Source: an uncultured Clostridia bacterium
GTDB taxonomy: Bacteria; Bacillota; Clostridia; Christensenellales; Borkfalkiaceae
Length of the DNA stretch: 37,495 nucleotides
Assembly (NCBI GenBank): GCA_947175485.1
Contig: CAMWMZ010000009.1
Location: forward strand, 1 to 37,495
Direction of reading: 5' to 3'
Within the stretch, counting starts at the first letter, position 1, and every line of letters starts with the position of its first letter. Positions 8,701 to 17,828 of the stretch are shown piece after piece. The position numbers were made by a program, and so were the translations under genes. The notes under the pieces are model-generated. The model was not told where the DNA came from and searched no databases. It worked only from the letters and a program-made list of their open reading frames with translations.

Positions 8701-9408
8701 GCTGTTTATTTCTATGTTTTTGATTTCCGTTGCAAAAGTAGTATGACGGCAATGATCCGACCAATATGTATCGATAACTTTTATTTCCGTTTCCGTGGGA
8801 TTACGTTTTTCGTTCTGAAAATAAGAACGGACGAACTTCAAATCTTCCACAGACATTGCCAGACCCATTTGCGTGTGATAAGCCTTAATCTGCCCGTCGG
8901 TAAAATCAATAAAGCTTTCCACCTCTTTAACGTCTTCAGCAACGACGGTGACGTGTGCAAGCGAAACAGGCTTTTCCAAGGAAACCTCCTCGCTTTCAAC
9001 GGGGTTGATTAAGTGCTTTTTAATTTTTTCCAACTGCTTATTATCCGCTCCGCTTACCGCGTAAACGTTTGCACATTTGATGAGCGGACGTTCTTTTTGT
9101 GTTAACAGCTGAACGCACTGCGCCGCGCTGTCTGCGCGCTGATCGTATTGCCCTGTCAAATAAGCTGTTGCAAATACGCTGTATTCTTTGCCGAATTCAA
9201 CGCTTTCAAAATAAACGTTGTCAACCGGCGGTTCGGAAAATACGCAGGGCACCGCGGCGTTGAACTCTTCTTCCGAAAGCCCCTCCACGTCGTAGCGGAT
9301 AAGCTTTCTTACGTCTTTTACGTCTATTTTGAGAAGGTTGCAGATATCTTCTTTTACCTTTTCAGCCTGTAAATTATCTTTTTTTTCAACGAAAATTCTG
9401 TAAATCAT
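5707..9408 (-). CDS. purL: Phosphoribosylformylglycinamidine synthase, single-chain
   Basis: A 1,233-residue FGAM synthase catalysing step 4 of IMP synthesis (FGAR + Gln + ATP to FGAM). This is the fused large type: N-terminal PurS-like region (about 1-150), linker, FGAM synthetase core containing YWSDHCRHTTF (215-225) and FKNETHNHPTEIEPFGGAATC, and a C-terminal class I glutamine amidotransferase (about 969-1233) with the nucleophile in GLVLGICNGFQ (Cys 1074) and GHSERKG (His 1204, Glu 1206). Many Bacillota instead use separate PurS, PurQ and PurL; the long form occurs in Clostridia and proteobacteria. The ATG at 9408 lies 2 bp after purD. Confidence 0.97.
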   Translation of the reverse strand: MIYRIFVEKKDNLQAEKVKEDICNLLKIDVKDVRKLIRYDVEGLSEEEFNAAVPCVFSEPPVDNVYFESVEFGKEYSVFATAYLTGQYDQRADSAAQCVQLLTQKERPLIKCANVYAVSGADNKQLEKIKKHLINPVESEEVSLEKPVSLAHVTVVAEDVKEVESFIDFTDGQIKAYHTQMGLAMSVEDLKFVRSYFQNEKRNPTETEIKVIDTYWSDHCRHTTFATEIKNIEINSGNIHVQKALDLYRNLFAELYAERKDKYPCLMDIATIAVKKLKKEGKLQNLDESDEINACSIKIDATLDGKPQKYTVMFKNETHNHPTEIEPFGGAATCLGGAIRDPLSGRTYVLQSMRVTGCADPTEPIENTLNGKLPQRVITKTAAAGFSSYGNQIGLATGQVDEVYHPGYKAKRLETGFVVGGALSEMIYREKPAKGDVILLLGGETGRDGCGGATGSSKAHDKKSVQTCGAEVQKGNALTERKLQRLFMNKAATTMIKKCNDFGAGGVSVAIGELADGLIIELDKVPKKYEGLSGTELAISESQERMAVVVKAEDVEKFTRLAAEENLTATAVATVTDDRRMKMFHRGKPIVDISRDFLDTNGVKQITDAEINEKVTNFFDNPEKQPFGEKFANTLSQLNVCSKKGLAETFDSTIGAKSVYMPFGGKYQLTPVIAMAAKLTGGETDDCTVSAYGYNPELMSSSPFTGAIYSIVTSVAKVVASGAKYEDIRLTLQEFFMRLRDDKKRWGVPLSALLGALYAQINLGLGAIGGKDSMSGTFEDIDVPPTLISFALAPAKASKLITNVLTKKGQKLYLLPVPKDKYGVPDFEQLKKIYTAVNSGIYAGQIDFATVVEKGGAAAAVAKSCFGNGLGFKFECSYENAFKEGYGDLIVALKKESAIKELDYIYLGTTTANGFTLGAESLSNECAVAAFTEKLNGVFPATAEAEGAIPDCDYKAKKKYTNISVKTAKPRVFIPAFPGTNCELDTARAFKAAGAETEILVIKNRTPQDIEESVQAIIKAIEKSNIIAFPGGFSGGDEPDGSGKFIATTFKNPAVSEKIMELLQCRDGLVLGICNGFQALIKLGLVPYGKVCPLTETSPTLTYNNISRHVSTMVNIRVASTVSPWLSGCKVGQVYSVPVSHGEGKIVAPEKELELMRANGQIATQYVDLCGKPTMVSPYNPNGSMWAIEGITSPDGRVFGKMGHSERKGENLYKNFDGNFDMKIFESGVKYFK

Positions 9409-9410
9409 AA

Positions 9411-10691
9411 TTAACCTTGTCTGTATTTTACGCCGATATCCGTGCGATAGTGCATATTTTCAAAATTGATGTTTTTAACGGCTTTATAAGCCTTTTTCCG
9501 TGCCGATTCTATATCTTTGCCCTTTGCGACAACTCCAAGAACACGGCCGCCGTTTGTGACCAATTTGCCGTCTTTTACAGCGGTGCCGGCGTGTACGATT
9601 TGGCAATCGCCGACGTCGCCTATCGTAATTTCTTTACCCTTCGTGTATCCCAAGGGATAACCGCCGCTCGCAAGCACTACGCAGACGCACGCGCCGTCTT
9701 CCCATTCGATTTTTATATCGGCAAGTTTTTCGTCGGTAACTGCTTCGAATATATCCATTAAATCGGTTTTAAGCATAGGCAACACAACCTGAGTTTCAGG
9801 ATCTCCGAAGCGGGAGTTATATTCAACGACTTTCATTCCCTTATCCGTGCGCATAAGCCCGAAATACAGACAGCCTTTGAACGTTCTGCCCTCCGCGTTC
9901 ATAGCGTTCATGGTGGGAACCATTATATCTTCATAAACTTCTTTTTCAAGCTCTTTAGACCAGAAAGGGCAGGGAGAAAACGTCCCCATTCCGCCGGTAT
10001 TCAAGCCCTTGTCTTTATCGTTTGCGCGTTTGTGGTCACAGGCGGTTATCATGGGTACAATAGTTTTACCGTCTGTAAACGCAAGAACGGAAACCTCTTC
10101 TCCGGGGTTGTATTTAAGCCCGCGCATGCACTCTTCGATAACGATAACGTTGCCCGCCATGCCGAAAGACTTATCAAGCATTATCTCTTTCAAGCCCTCT
10201 TCCGCCTGCTTTAAATCTTCACAGACGAGAACGCCTTTACCGAGCGCAAGCCCGTCAGCCTTTAAAACTATGGGCGCACCCTTTTTTCTGACGTATTCCA
10301 AAGCTTTATCATAGCTGTCGAAAGTATGCGCTTCCGCCGTGGGGATATTGTATTTTTGCATAAGGCTCTTTGAAAACGCTTTACTCGCTTCGATTAACGC
10401 GGCGTTTTTGCGCGGTCCGAAACAGCGTTTGCCCATTGCTTCGAGCTCGTCTACAAGCCCGATTGCGAGCGGGTCGTCCGGGGCGACGACGTAATAATCG
10501 ATTTCGGAATGTTCCGCCGCAAATTTTTTAACTGCTTCAACATTCATATAATCGATATCAACGTTTTCCGCGATTTGCGCCGTGCCCGCGTTGCCCTTCA
10601 TACAATAAAGTTTTTCAACGCGTTTGCTCTTTTTCAGGGCGAGAAGTATAGCGTGTTCTCTTCCGCCGTTGCCTATGACAAGTACGTTCAT
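9411..10691 (-). CDS. purD: Phosphoribosylamine-glycine ligase
   Basis: A 426-residue GAR synthetase (step 2 of purine synthesis: PRA + Gly + ATP to GAR). Seen: N-terminal Rossmann start MNVLVIGNGGREHAI, ATP-grasp domain (APIVLKADGLALGKGVLVC; later VVEYNSRFGDPETQVVLP), and a C-terminal domain (GGRVLGVVAKGKDIESARKKAYKAVKNI). I place the start at ATG 10691 because GGAAAGGAA precedes it and the family begins with this M-x-V-L-V-I-G motif; an upstream in-frame ATG would add six residues. It abuts purL. A structured gap of about 207 bp separates it from purH. Confidence 0.97.
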   Translation of the reverse strand: MNVLVIGNGGREHAILLALKKSKRVEKLYCMKGNAGTAQIAENVDIDYMNVEAVKKFAAEHSEIDYYVVAPDDPLAIGLVDELEAMGKRCFGPRKNAALIEASKAFSKSLMQKYNIPTAEAHTFDSYDKALEYVRKKGAPIVLKADGLALGKGVLVCEDLKQAEEGLKEIMLDKSFGMAGNVIVIEECMRGLKYNPGEEVSVLAFTDGKTIVPMITACDHKRANDKDKGLNTGGMGTFSPCPFWSKELEKEVYEDIMVPTMNAMNAEGRTFKGCLYFGLMRTDKGMKVVEYNSRFGDPETQVVLPMLKTDLMDIFEAVTDEKLADIKIEWEDGACVCVVLASGGYPLGYTKGKEITIGDVGDCQIVHAGTAVKDGKLVTNGGRVLGVVAKGKDIESARKKAYKAVKNINFENMHYRTDIGVKYRQG

Positions 10692-10898
10692 AAAATTTCC
10701 TTTCCACAAAAATTCCGGCTATTATAAGCCTGCGGTCTTGCGTAGTTTTCGGGCTCCCCGCCCGTTGCTCCGCAATATTTGCGGACACAAAAATATATAA
10801 TTGCGGCACCTCACACGCGCCGTGGCGCAAGTATGCGCAAATCCAATGCGCTGACTTAAAACGTGAGTTTCGGGTGTGCCGTTAAAAATTCTATACAA
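10692..10898 (-). other. Structured intergenic region between purH and purD
   Basis: No gene is seen here, but on the minus strand the gap is dense in inverted repeats: GGCAC / GTGCC and CTCAC / GTGAG pairs that could close a multi-branched fold over about 75 nt, a GCGC-CACG-GCGC hairpin, CCGCAA-ATA-TTGCGG with a second CCGCAA copy upstream that could compete for the same partner, GGGC-GGGGA-GCCC, and GGCT-TATAAT-AGCC just before the purD ribosome-binding site. It could be a cis-regulatory leader for purD-purL, an RNA-processing site, or a dispersed repeat element. No known riboswitch consensus was recognised. Confidence 0.4.
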
Positions 10899-12518
10899 TC
10901 AATGTTTGAAATGGCGGTCGCCGACGAATACCATAGCGATTCCCGCGGCGTTACAAGCTTCTACCGAAGCTTTATCCTGGATAGAACCGCCGGGCTGAAT
11001 TATTGCGGTAATACCCGCTTTAACACATTCTTCAACACAATCGGGGAAAGGGAAAAACGCGTCGGAAGCCATAACCGAACCCTTTGCCTCTTTACCCGCA
11101 TGGGCAATAGCCTGCTGAGCCGCCCATATGCGGTTGGTCTGCCCCATACCGATACCCGTTGTTCTGCCTTGTTTACCGATAACTATTGCATTCGATTTAG
11201 TGTGTTTAACGACTTTCCAGTTGAATAGCAAAGCTTCGACTTCTTCTTTTGTGGGAGCGCGGTCGGTGACTACGCCCAAACCGTAAGTAGTTTTTTGCTT
11301 ACCGCTGGGCAGTACGGCAGTTTCGACTTCGGCTTTTTGGGTGAACAGCTTCATATCTTCACCGCGGATTAAACTTTCGTCATACTGCTGAACAAGAAGT
11401 CCTCCGTAAACCTTTTTCATATCGAAAGCGGTGTTTTCACGCTTGGCGGAAATGCTTTCAATCTGCAAAAGACGGATGTTTTTCTTTTGTTCAAGGATTT
11501 CAAGCGCCTCTTTCGTATAGTCGGGCGCCATAACTATTTCAATGAAAATCTTGTTGATTTCTTCCGCTGTCGCCTTATCCACAGTGCCGTTAATTGCTAA
11601 TATTCCGCCGAATACCGATACAGGGTCGCTCTCGTAAGCCCTGAGATAAGCTTCGTGAATACTTTTGCCGGTGCCTACTCCGCAAGGATTAGCGTGTTTA
11701 CAAGCCACGACGGCGGGAACAGAACCGAACTCTTTCAATAGCTCAAGCGCTCCGTTTGCGTCGTTTATATTGTTATAAGAAAGCTCTTTGCCCCAAAGCT
11801 GTTTTGCAGATGAAAGCGAGCCTTTGCGTATAAACTGCTCGTTATAAAAAACAGCTTGCTGTTGAGGATTTTCGCCATAGCGCATATCCTGAGCCTTGGA
11901 GTATGCAAAAGTCACTTCGTCGGGGAAGGTTATACCGAGCTGTGCCGCAAGATAGTTAGATATCAAGCTGTCGTAAACAGCCGTATGTGCAAAAACTTTG
12001 TATTGGAGATATTTTTTTGTTTCAAGCGCAACTCCGCCGTTTGCAATCTCTTGCAAAACCCTGCCATAGTCCTTAGGGTCGACTATAACGGCTACGTCCT
12101 GATAGTTTTTCGCCGCCGCCCTTATCATAGTAGGACCGCCGATATCTATATTTTCAACGCATTCCGCGAAATCCGCACCCTTTGCGAGCGTGGCTTTAAA
12201 AGGATATAAATTAACGCAGACTATATCGATTGTGTTGATATTAAGCTTTTCGAGCTGAGCCATATGCTCGGGATTTGAACGCATAGCCAAAAGCCCCGCA
12301 TGAACGTTGGGATGAAGAGTTTTTACTCTTCCGTCAAGACATTCGGGAAAGCCCGTGATATCGGATATACCGATAACTTCGAGCCCCGCCTCTTTTAACG
12401 CCTTTGCCGTTCCGCCTGTGGATATAATTTCAAATCCGTTTTTTACAAGCCCCGTGCAAAATTCAACAATACCCGCTTTATCAGAAACACTGACAAGCGC
12501 GCGCTTTTTCATTTCCAT
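10899..12518 (-). CDS. purH: Bifunctional AICAR formyltransferase / IMP cyclohydrolase
   Basis: A 539-residue PurH carrying out the last two steps to IMP. Seen: N-terminal MGS-like IMP cyclohydrolase domain (about 1-200: [45 protein letters not shown]), then the AICAR transformylase domain (about 205-539: [49 protein letters not shown]). Start ATG 12518 is supported by GGAGG 7 nt upstream, rather than the next Met two codons later. It follows purN by 13 bp. Confidence 0.98.
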   Translation of the reverse strand: MEMKKRALVSVSDKAGIVEFCTGLVKNGFEIISTGGTAKALKEAGLEVIGISDITGFPECLDGRVKTLHPNVHAGLLAMRSNPEHMAQLEKLNINTIDIVCVNLYPFKATLAKGADFAECVENIDIGGPTMIRAAAKNYQDVAVIVDPKDYGRVLQEIANGGVALETKKYLQYKVFAHTAVYDSLISNYLAAQLGITFPDEVTFAYSKAQDMRYGENPQQQAVFYNEQFIRKGSLSSAKQLWGKELSYNNINDANGALELLKEFGSVPAVVACKHANPCGVGTGKSIHEAYLRAYESDPVSVFGGILAINGTVDKATAEEINKIFIEIVMAPDYTKEALEILEQKKNIRLLQIESISAKRENTAFDMKKVYGGLLVQQYDESLIRGEDMKLFTQKAEVETAVLPSGKQKTTYGLGVVTDRAPTKEEVEALLFNWKVVKHTKSNAIVIGKQGRTTGIGMGQTNRIWAAQQAIAHAGKEAKGSVMASDAFFPFPDCVEECVKAGITAIIQPGGSIQDKASVEACNAAGIAMVFVGDRHFKH

Positions 12519-12531
12519 AAAATAACCTCCG

Positions 12532-13146
12532 TTAAACTATTGTTACTCTTCTGCCGTTTTTTTGTATTTTTCCCTGACAAAGTTTTTTAACGCAATACGG
12601 CAACAACTCGTGTTCTTTTTCCAATATGCGCGACTGCAAGCTTTCAGCCGTATCGTCGTCTTTAACTTCGACGGCCGTCTGTGCGATTATCTCCCCGCCG
12701 TCGGGAATTTCGTTCACGAAATGCACTGTACAGCCGGAAACCTTCGCGCCGTAATCTATTACCGCCTGATGCACTTTAAGTCCGTAATATCCCGCGCCGC
12801 AAAATGCGGGAATAAGCGAAGGATGAATATTTATAATTCTGTTTTCAAACACTTTTATAAAGCTTTCGGGGATAATTTTAAGCCAGCCCGCAAGCACTAT
12901 ATAATCCACCCTGTTCATATTGAGCAGATACGTTAGCTCACTATAAAGCGTTTGTATATCGGGAAAATCATTTTTTGCGAATACAGCCGTAGGTACGCCG
13001 TGCTTCCGCGCCCTTTCAATTGCCCCTATTCCGTTTTTGGAAGCTATGAGATAAGAAATTTCACAGAATTTTTCTTTTTCGTTCGCATCTATTATTGACT
13101 GAAAATCGGTTCCCCCGCCCGATGCGAAAACGGCTATGCGTTTCAC
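12532..13146 (-). CDS. purN: Phosphoribosylglycinamide formyltransferase (folate-dependent)
   Basis: A 204-residue GAR transformylase (step 3, using 10-formyl-THF). Seen: start [20 protein letters not shown], the N-terminal nucleotide-binding strand-loop, and the active-site segment [40 protein letters not shown] with the catalytic Asn and His, plus [12 protein letters not shown] place the start at GTG 13146, which overlaps the purM stop as GTGA (4 bp), the usual coupled arrangement; the longer upstream reading would add 16 residues that run inside purM and match no family N-terminus. No purT or purU is visible nearby. Confidence 0.94.
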   Translation of the reverse strand: MKRIAVFASGGGTDFQSIIDANEKEKFCEISYLIASKNGIGAIERARKHGVPTAVFAKNDFPDIQTLYSELTYLLNMNRVDYIVLAGWLKIIPESFIKVFENRIINIHPSLIPAFCGAGYYGLKVHQAVIDYGAKVSGCTVHFVNEIPDGGEIIAQTAVEVKDDDTAESLQSRILEKEHELLPYCVKKLCQGKIQKNGRRVTIV

Positions 13147-14162
13147 TTTAAGATAACCCCGCTGCCTTTTACGGTTTTTCCTAAAATTACGCACTGTTCG
13201 CCCGTGCTTTCAAGCTGCGCAACGGCTTTGTCCGCGTCACGTTTGTTGACGCATATTACCATGCCTATACCCATATTAAACGTATTGTACATCTGCTCTT
13301 TTTTGAGTTTTGCTCTCTTTTGCATAATCCGGAACACGGCAGGAACTTCATAAGACTTTGAGTCAATTCTGCAACCTATTCCTTCCGGAAAAATGCGGGG
13401 AATGTTTTCGATAAATCCGCCGCCCGTAATATGCGCTATTCCCTTTACGTTTACAACCTTTATAAGCTCGAGAATACTCTTAACGTAAATCCTTGTAGGG
13501 GTTAACAAAACGTCTATGGGTTTTGCTCCGAGTTCACCGTCGTATTTTTGAAGCTCCTCTATGTTTTCGCCCCAAAGCTTTCTTACAAGCGAGTAACCGT
13601 TAGAGTGGATACCGCTTGACTTAATCCCGATAAGGATATCTCCGGACTTGATTTTAGAACCGTTGATAATTTTCTTTTTATCTACGGCTCCGACGGCAAA
13701 GCCCGCGATATCGTAATCGCCGTCGGGGTAAAAACCGGGCATTTCAGCAGTTTCACCGCCGATTAAAGCAGCGCCCGACTGACGGCAGCCTTCAGCTATT
13801 CCCGAAACAACCGTAGCCACCTTTTCGGGGCTTAAAGCGCCGGTAGCGAAGTAGTCCAGAAAAAACAAAGGCTGTGCGCCCTGGCAAACTATGTCGTTAA
13901 CGCACATTGCAACCGCGTCTATACCGATTGTATCGTGTTTGTTTGCCAGTATCGCGTATTTGAGTTTTGTTCCGACGCCGTCCGTACCGGCGACCAAAAC
14001 GGGGTCTTTCATGCCTTTTGGCATCTGGAAAAATCCGCCGAACGAACCCAAATCGCCTAAAACGCCCGCGGTATACGTTGACTTGACGTGCTCTTTCATG
14101 AGCCTTACAGCCTCATAACCTCTTTCTACGTCTACGCCGCTGTCTTTATAAGAAATAGCCAT
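13143..14162 (-). CDS. purM: Phosphoribosylformylglycinamidine cyclo-ligase
   Basis: A 339-residue AIR synthetase (step 5: FGAM + ATP to AIR). Seen: N-terminal SYKDSGVDVERGYEAV, the core GFFQMPKGMKDPVLVAGTDGVGTKL, MCVNDIVCQGAQPLFFLDY, the metal/ATP region GCRQSGAALIGGETAEMPGFY, and GIAHITGGGFIENIPRI. Full length for the family. It lies 18 bp after purF and overlaps purN by 4 bp. Confidence 0.98.
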   Translation of the reverse strand: MAISYKDSGVDVERGYEAVRLMKEHVKSTYTAGVLGDLGSFGGFFQMPKGMKDPVLVAGTDGVGTKLKYAILANKHDTIGIDAVAMCVNDIVCQGAQPLFFLDYFATGALSPEKVATVVSGIAEGCRQSGAALIGGETAEMPGFYPDGDYDIAGFAVGAVDKKKIINGSKIKSGDILIGIKSSGIHSNGYSLVRKLWGENIEELQKYDGELGAKPIDVLLTPTRIYVKSILELIKVVNVKGIAHITGGGFIENIPRIFPEGIGCRIDSKSYEVPAVFRIMQKRAKLKKEQMYNTFNMGIGMVICVNKRDADKAVAQLESTGEQCVILGKTVKGSGVILK

Positions 14163-14180
14163 ATTTTTACACTCCGTAAT

Positions 14181-15581
14181 TTATTCTAATTTAAGTTTGT
14201 CCGCTTTGTAATCGTCAAGCGGATAAGGATACCGCCCGTTAAAGCAACCGAGGCAAAAATCCGTTTTCGCCCCCGCGCAAGTGCTTAAAAGCTGTTCTAT
14301 AGTCAAATACCTAACGCTATCCGCGCCAAGACTTTCACAAATTTCGTCTTCGTTTTTATATGCGCCGATAAGCTGTGAATAAGTCTGAATATCTATTCCG
14401 AGATGGCACGGGTGTTTGATTATAGGCGAGCATATTCTTATATGCACCTCTTTGGCGCCCGCGGCACGCAGCATTTTTATAATCTTACGCATCGTCGTGC
14501 CTCTGACTATGCTGTCGTCTATCAATATAACGCGTTTGCCGTTTACGTTGCCGCGGAGAGCGTTCATTTTTACGCTTAAACTGTTTTCCCTTTGGCTTTG
14601 GTCCGGTTGGATAAACGTTCTTCCTACATATCTGTTCCGCGCAAGCGCTTCGACAAAAGGTATTCCGCTTTCTTCAGCATATCCTCTTGCGGCAACGTTG
14701 CCCGAATCCGGAACGCCGGAAACAATATCCGCCTCCACAGGGAAATTACGCGCAAGAAGTTTCCCCGCCTCTTTCCTTGCTTCATAAACGCTGTAACCGT
14801 CCAGAACGGAATCGTGCCTCGCAAAATATACGTACTCGAATATGCACATGCTGCTTTTTTCGGGAACGTTTTCCATCATGTGGGAATGTATTCCGTCGCT
14901 GTCGATAACAACTATTTCGCCCGCTTTAACGTCGCGCAAAAAATTTGCGCCTACCGCGTCAAGCGCGCATGTTTCGCTTGCAACGAAAAAATCGCCTTCC
15001 GACACGCCTATGCAAAGCGGTCTAATACCGTAAGGGTCGCGCACGGCAATCAGCTTATCGGTAGTCATTATAACAAGCGCGTAAGAGCCTTTGAATTTAA
15101 GGCAGGCACGCTTTACGCCGTTAAGTATATCTCCCTCGGAAAGGCTGTTTATAAGCACAGCCATTACTTCGGAATCTATGGTTGTCTGGAACACGGCGTT
15201 TTCTTTTATAAGCTCGTCGCGGAGCTGTTTTGTGTTTGTTAAATTTCCGTTATGGGCAACAGCCATTTTGCCGCATTTGCCTGTAAAAACCACGGGTTGC
15301 GCGTTCAAAAGCTGGCTTGCGCCTGTAGTAGAATAACGCACGTGACCTACGGCAATATCGCCCTCCGGAAGCCTGTTTATATTACCGCCCGAAAACACGT
15401 CGGCAACAAGCCCCATTCCTTTGTAGTAAGTAATTTTATCCGCAAACGATACGGCAATACCCGCCGATTCCTGCCCCCTGTGCTGAAGAGCATATAATCC
15501 GTAATAAACGGTATGGGCAACATTGCGGTTCTCCTGGGAATAAACGCCGAAAACGCCGCACTCCTCGTGTTTTTCTTCCAT
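14181..15581 (-). CDS. purF: Amidophosphoribosyltransferase
   Basis: A 466-residue PurF, the committed first step of purine synthesis (PRPP + Gln to phosphoribosylamine). It begins MEEKHEECGVFGVY: a 7-residue propeptide before Cys 8, the N-terminal nucleophile of class II glutamine amidotransferases after processing. Other marks are GHVRYSTTG, the PRPP loop VILIDDSIVRGTTMRK, and a C-terminal Cys pair in DFCLGCFNGRYPYP, consistent with the oxygen-sensitive [4Fe-4S] type of Bacillus PurF. I place the start at ATG 15581 because AAGGAG precedes it; an upstream ATG would lengthen the propeptide implausibly. It lies 17 bp after its paralogue. Confidence 0.97.
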   Translation of the reverse strand: MEEKHEECGVFGVYSQENRNVAHTVYYGLYALQHRGQESAGIAVSFADKITYYKGMGLVADVFSGGNINRLPEGDIAVGHVRYSTTGASQLLNAQPVVFTGKCGKMAVAHNGNLTNTKQLRDELIKENAVFQTTIDSEVMAVLINSLSEGDILNGVKRACLKFKGSYALVIMTTDKLIAVRDPYGIRPLCIGVSEGDFFVASETCALDAVGANFLRDVKAGEIVVIDSDGIHSHMMENVPEKSSMCIFEYVYFARHDSVLDGYSVYEARKEAGKLLARNFPVEADIVSGVPDSGNVAARGYAEESGIPFVEALARNRYVGRTFIQPDQSQRENSLSVKMNALRGNVNGKRVILIDDSIVRGTTMRKIIKMLRAAGAKEVHIRICSPIIKHPCHLGIDIQTYSQLIGAYKNEDEICESLGADSVRYLTIEQLLSTCAGAKTDFCLGCFNGRYPYPLDDYKADKLKLE

Positions 15582-15598
15582 AAATCTCCTTGAACCGG

Positions 15599-17020
15599 TT
15601 ATTCTTTTCCGGTCCAACAATAAGTGCAAAGCTTACAAGGCTCTACGCCTATTGCTTCGATAAGCCCCTCGAGCGACTGGAATTCCAGTGATTCGAATTT
15701 GAACTTATCGCAAATTGCCTGACGCATTGCCTTTCCGCGTTGCGTATTGGAATCGCTGTACTCTTCTATATGGTTTACCGCGTCTTCGCCTTCTAACTCC
15801 ATCATCGTGCGGCGGGTAATCAAATCCATATCGCCGGAAGAACGTGAAAAATTAAGATATTTGCAGCCGTACATAATGGGCGGGCAAGCCGAACGCATAT
15901 GCACCGCTTTTGCACCGTGCGAATAGAGAAATTCCACCGTTTCTTTGAGCTGGGTGCCGCGCACGATACTGTCGTCAACAAGCAACAGCCTTTTCCCTTC
16001 AATAAATTCATGAACGGGAATAAGCTTCATTTTAGCAACTCTGTTTCTTTCGTTCTGGTTAACCGGCATAAAGCTGCGCGACCAAGTAGGCGTATATTTT
16101 ATGTACGGACGTGCAAAAGGCACTTTGCTTGCGTTTGCGTAGCCTATGGCGTGCGGCGTACCCGAATCCGGAACGCCTCCCACATAATCGATATCGTGAA
16201 CGTCGTGAGTTTTCGCGTCGTTTTTAGCGAATATTTCACCGTTTTTACAACGCATAACTTCAACGTTCACACCCTCGTAACTAGAAGTCGGATATCCGTA
16301 ATACGACCAGAGAAAAGCACAAATGCGCATCTTTTCACGCGGAGGTGCAAGCTGCGTTATTTTATCTGCAGATATTTCAACAATTTCCCCGGGACCAAGC
16401 TCACGAACGTCGGTATAGCCTAGCTTTCTGTATGCAAAGTTTTCAAAAGAAACGCAATAACCGTCTTCACAGCCGCCGATATGTATAGGAAGCCTTCCGA
16501 ACTTGTCCCTCGCGGCGATTATTGTGCCCTTATCGGTAAGAAGCAAAATCGAGGCAGTGCCGTCTACCTGTTCCTGAGCATAACGTATTCCGTTTACATA
16601 ACTGTCCCGGCTGTTTATGAGCGCGGCAATTATTTCATTGGAATTAACTTTACTGCCGGTCATAGCGTCAAAATATCCGCCGCGCGACAAAACGTCGTTC
16701 ATAATCTGCGCGGAATTATTGATTATACCGATAGTGCATATTGCATACGTCCCCAGCTTTGAAACCGTTAAAAGCGGCTGAGGGTCGGTATCGCTGATAC
16801 ATCCTATCGCGGCGTTACCTGACATATCGCTTAAAACGCGTTCGAATTTGGTTCTGAACGGCGCGTTTTCTATATTGTGAATTTCACGCTGCAAGCCGAT
16901 ATTCACATCGTAAGCCGCCATACCGCCGCGTTTTGTTCCCAAATGGCAGTGATAATCGGTACCGAGAAACACGTCGAAAACCGCACTGCTTTTTTTTACC
17001 GAGCCGAAAAATCCACCCAT
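15599..17020 (-). CDS. PurF paralogue lacking the N-terminal catalytic cysteine
   Basis: A 473-residue member of the PurF family. It starts MGGFFGSVKKSSAVFDVFLGTDYHCHLGTKRGGM: where PurF has the nucleophilic Cys in CGVFG, this protein has Gly, so glutamine hydrolysis by the standard mechanism is unlikely. The phosphoribosyltransferase part looks intact (VGGVPDSGTPHAIGYA, LLLVDDSIVRGTQLKET), and the C-terminus CKLCTYCWTGKE keeps cysteines that could hold an Fe-S cluster. Proteins with this MGGFFG start occur next to purF in Clostridia and Bacteroidota as far as I recall and are usually annotated amidophosphoribosyltransferase. It may regulate PurF, use ammonia, or have another PRPP-dependent activity. 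It sits between purC and the canonical purF. Confidence 0.9.
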   Translation of the reverse strand: MGGFFGSVKKSSAVFDVFLGTDYHCHLGTKRGGMAAYDVNIGLQREIHNIENAPFRTKFERVLSDMSGNAAIGCISDTDPQPLLTVSKLGTYAICTIGIINNSAQIMNDVLSRGGYFDAMTGSKVNSNEIIAALINSRDSYVNGIRYAQEQVDGTASILLLTDKGTIIAARDKFGRLPIHIGGCEDGYCVSFENFAYRKLGYTDVRELGPGEIVEISADKITQLAPPREKMRICAFLWSYYGYPTSSYEGVNVEVMRCKNGEIFAKNDAKTHDVHDIDYVGGVPDSGTPHAIGYANASKVPFARPYIKYTPTWSRSFMPVNQNERNRVAKMKLIPVHEFIEGKRLLLVDDSIVRGTQLKETVEFLYSHGAKAVHMRSACPPIMYGCKYLNFSRSSGDMDLITRRTMMELEGEDAVNHIEEYSDSNTQRGKAMRQAICDKFKFESLEFQSLEGLIEAIGVEPCKLCTYCWTGKE

Positions 17021-17026
17021 AAACTT

Positions 17027-17749
17027 TTATTCTCCGGTAAGACGTTTAAATACTTCTTTATAAGCGTCTTCCACTCCGCCCAAATCGCGGCGGAATCTGT
17101 CTTTATCCAAGCTTACGTGCTTCGTGGTATCCCAGCTGCCCGCTTCCCAGAAACGACATGTATCGGGGGAAATTTCATCGGCAAGCACAATTCCGCCTTT
17201 AAATCTGCCGAATTCGAGCTTGAAATCGATTAAATCCATATTAAGCTTACCGAAAAACTCTTTCATAGCGTCGTTTACGGCGAAAGCCATATTTTTAATA
17301 GTCTGAATTTCTTCCGCGGTTGCAAGGTTTAAAGCGAGCGCGTGATAATCGTTGATTAAGGGGTCGCCCAAATCGTCGTTTTTATAGGAAAATTCAATTG
17401 TGGGAGCAGAAAATTTCGTGCCCTCGGGAACGCCGTATCTTTTTGAAAAGCTACCCGCAGCCACGTTTCTTATTATTACTTCGAGGGGAACGATCTGAAC
17501 CTTTTTAACGACCGTATTTCTGTCGTCGATCTCTTCCACAAGATGCGTGGGAATACCCTTTTTTTCAAGCATGGACATCATGAGATTGCTCATCTTATTG
17601 TTAATTACGCCTTTGCCTGCTATCGTGCCCTTTTTAAGCCCGTTAAACGCGGTTGCGTCATCCTTATAAGATACAATTACGTAATCGGGGTTTTCCGTTG
17701 CGTAAACCTTTTTTGCCTTGCCTTCATAAAGCTGTTCCTTCTTTTCCAT
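17027..17749 (-). CDS. purC: Phosphoribosylaminoimidazole-succinocarboxamide synthase
   Basis: A 240-residue SAICAR synthetase (CAIR + Asp + ATP). Seen: N-terminal [58 protein letters not shown], and the late [13 protein letters not shown] motif with [15 protein letters not shown]. Length matches the short bacterial form. The ATG at 17749 has AAGGAG 8 nt upstream. It follows purE across an 83-bp gap holding a terminator-like hairpin, and the PurF paralogue begins 6 bp after it. Confidence 0.98.
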   Translation of the reverse strand: MEKKEQLYEGKAKKVYATENPDYVIVSYKDDATAFNGLKKGTIAGKGVINNKMSNLMMSMLEKKGIPTHLVEEIDDRNTVVKKVQIVPLEVIIRNVAAGSFSKRYGVPEGTKFSAPTIEFSYKNDDLGDPLINDYHALALNLATAEEIQTIKNMAFAVNDAMKEFFGKLNMDLIDFKLEFGRFKGGIVLADEISPDTCRFWEAGSWDTTKHVSLDKDRFRRDLGGVEDAYKEVFKRLTGE

Positions 17750-17803
17750 AAAAAATATCTCCTTGAAAATTTCCGTTTAAAACGGGCTTTAATAAAATAG
17801 TAA

Positions 17804-17828
17804 ATACCCGCAGACAGTTTGCGGGTAT
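17804..17828 (-). terminator. Terminator-like hairpin between purE and purC
   Basis: Perfect 9-bp stem ATACCCGCA / TGCGGGTAT with a 7-nt loop, beginning 5 bp after the purE stop. On the minus strand it is followed by a U-rich TTTACTATTTTATT stretch. It could partially terminate after purE, act as an attenuator for the rest of the purine operon, or stabilise a processed purE message. A small CCGTTT-A-AAACGG palindrome lies at 17773-17785 just before the purC ribosome-binding site. Confidence 0.6.

Noticed and set aside
10615..10830. A 71-codon minus-strand open frame in the purH-purD gap
   Set aside because: It overlaps the purD start in another frame, has no ribosome-binding site and no recognisable product; the gap is better explained as structured RNA.
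10692..10898. Possible ZTP (pfl) riboswitch before purD
   Set aside because: The location and a GGGGAG run were suggestive, but the conserved GACUGGC and CCGCCUGGGC segments are not present as far as I can read.
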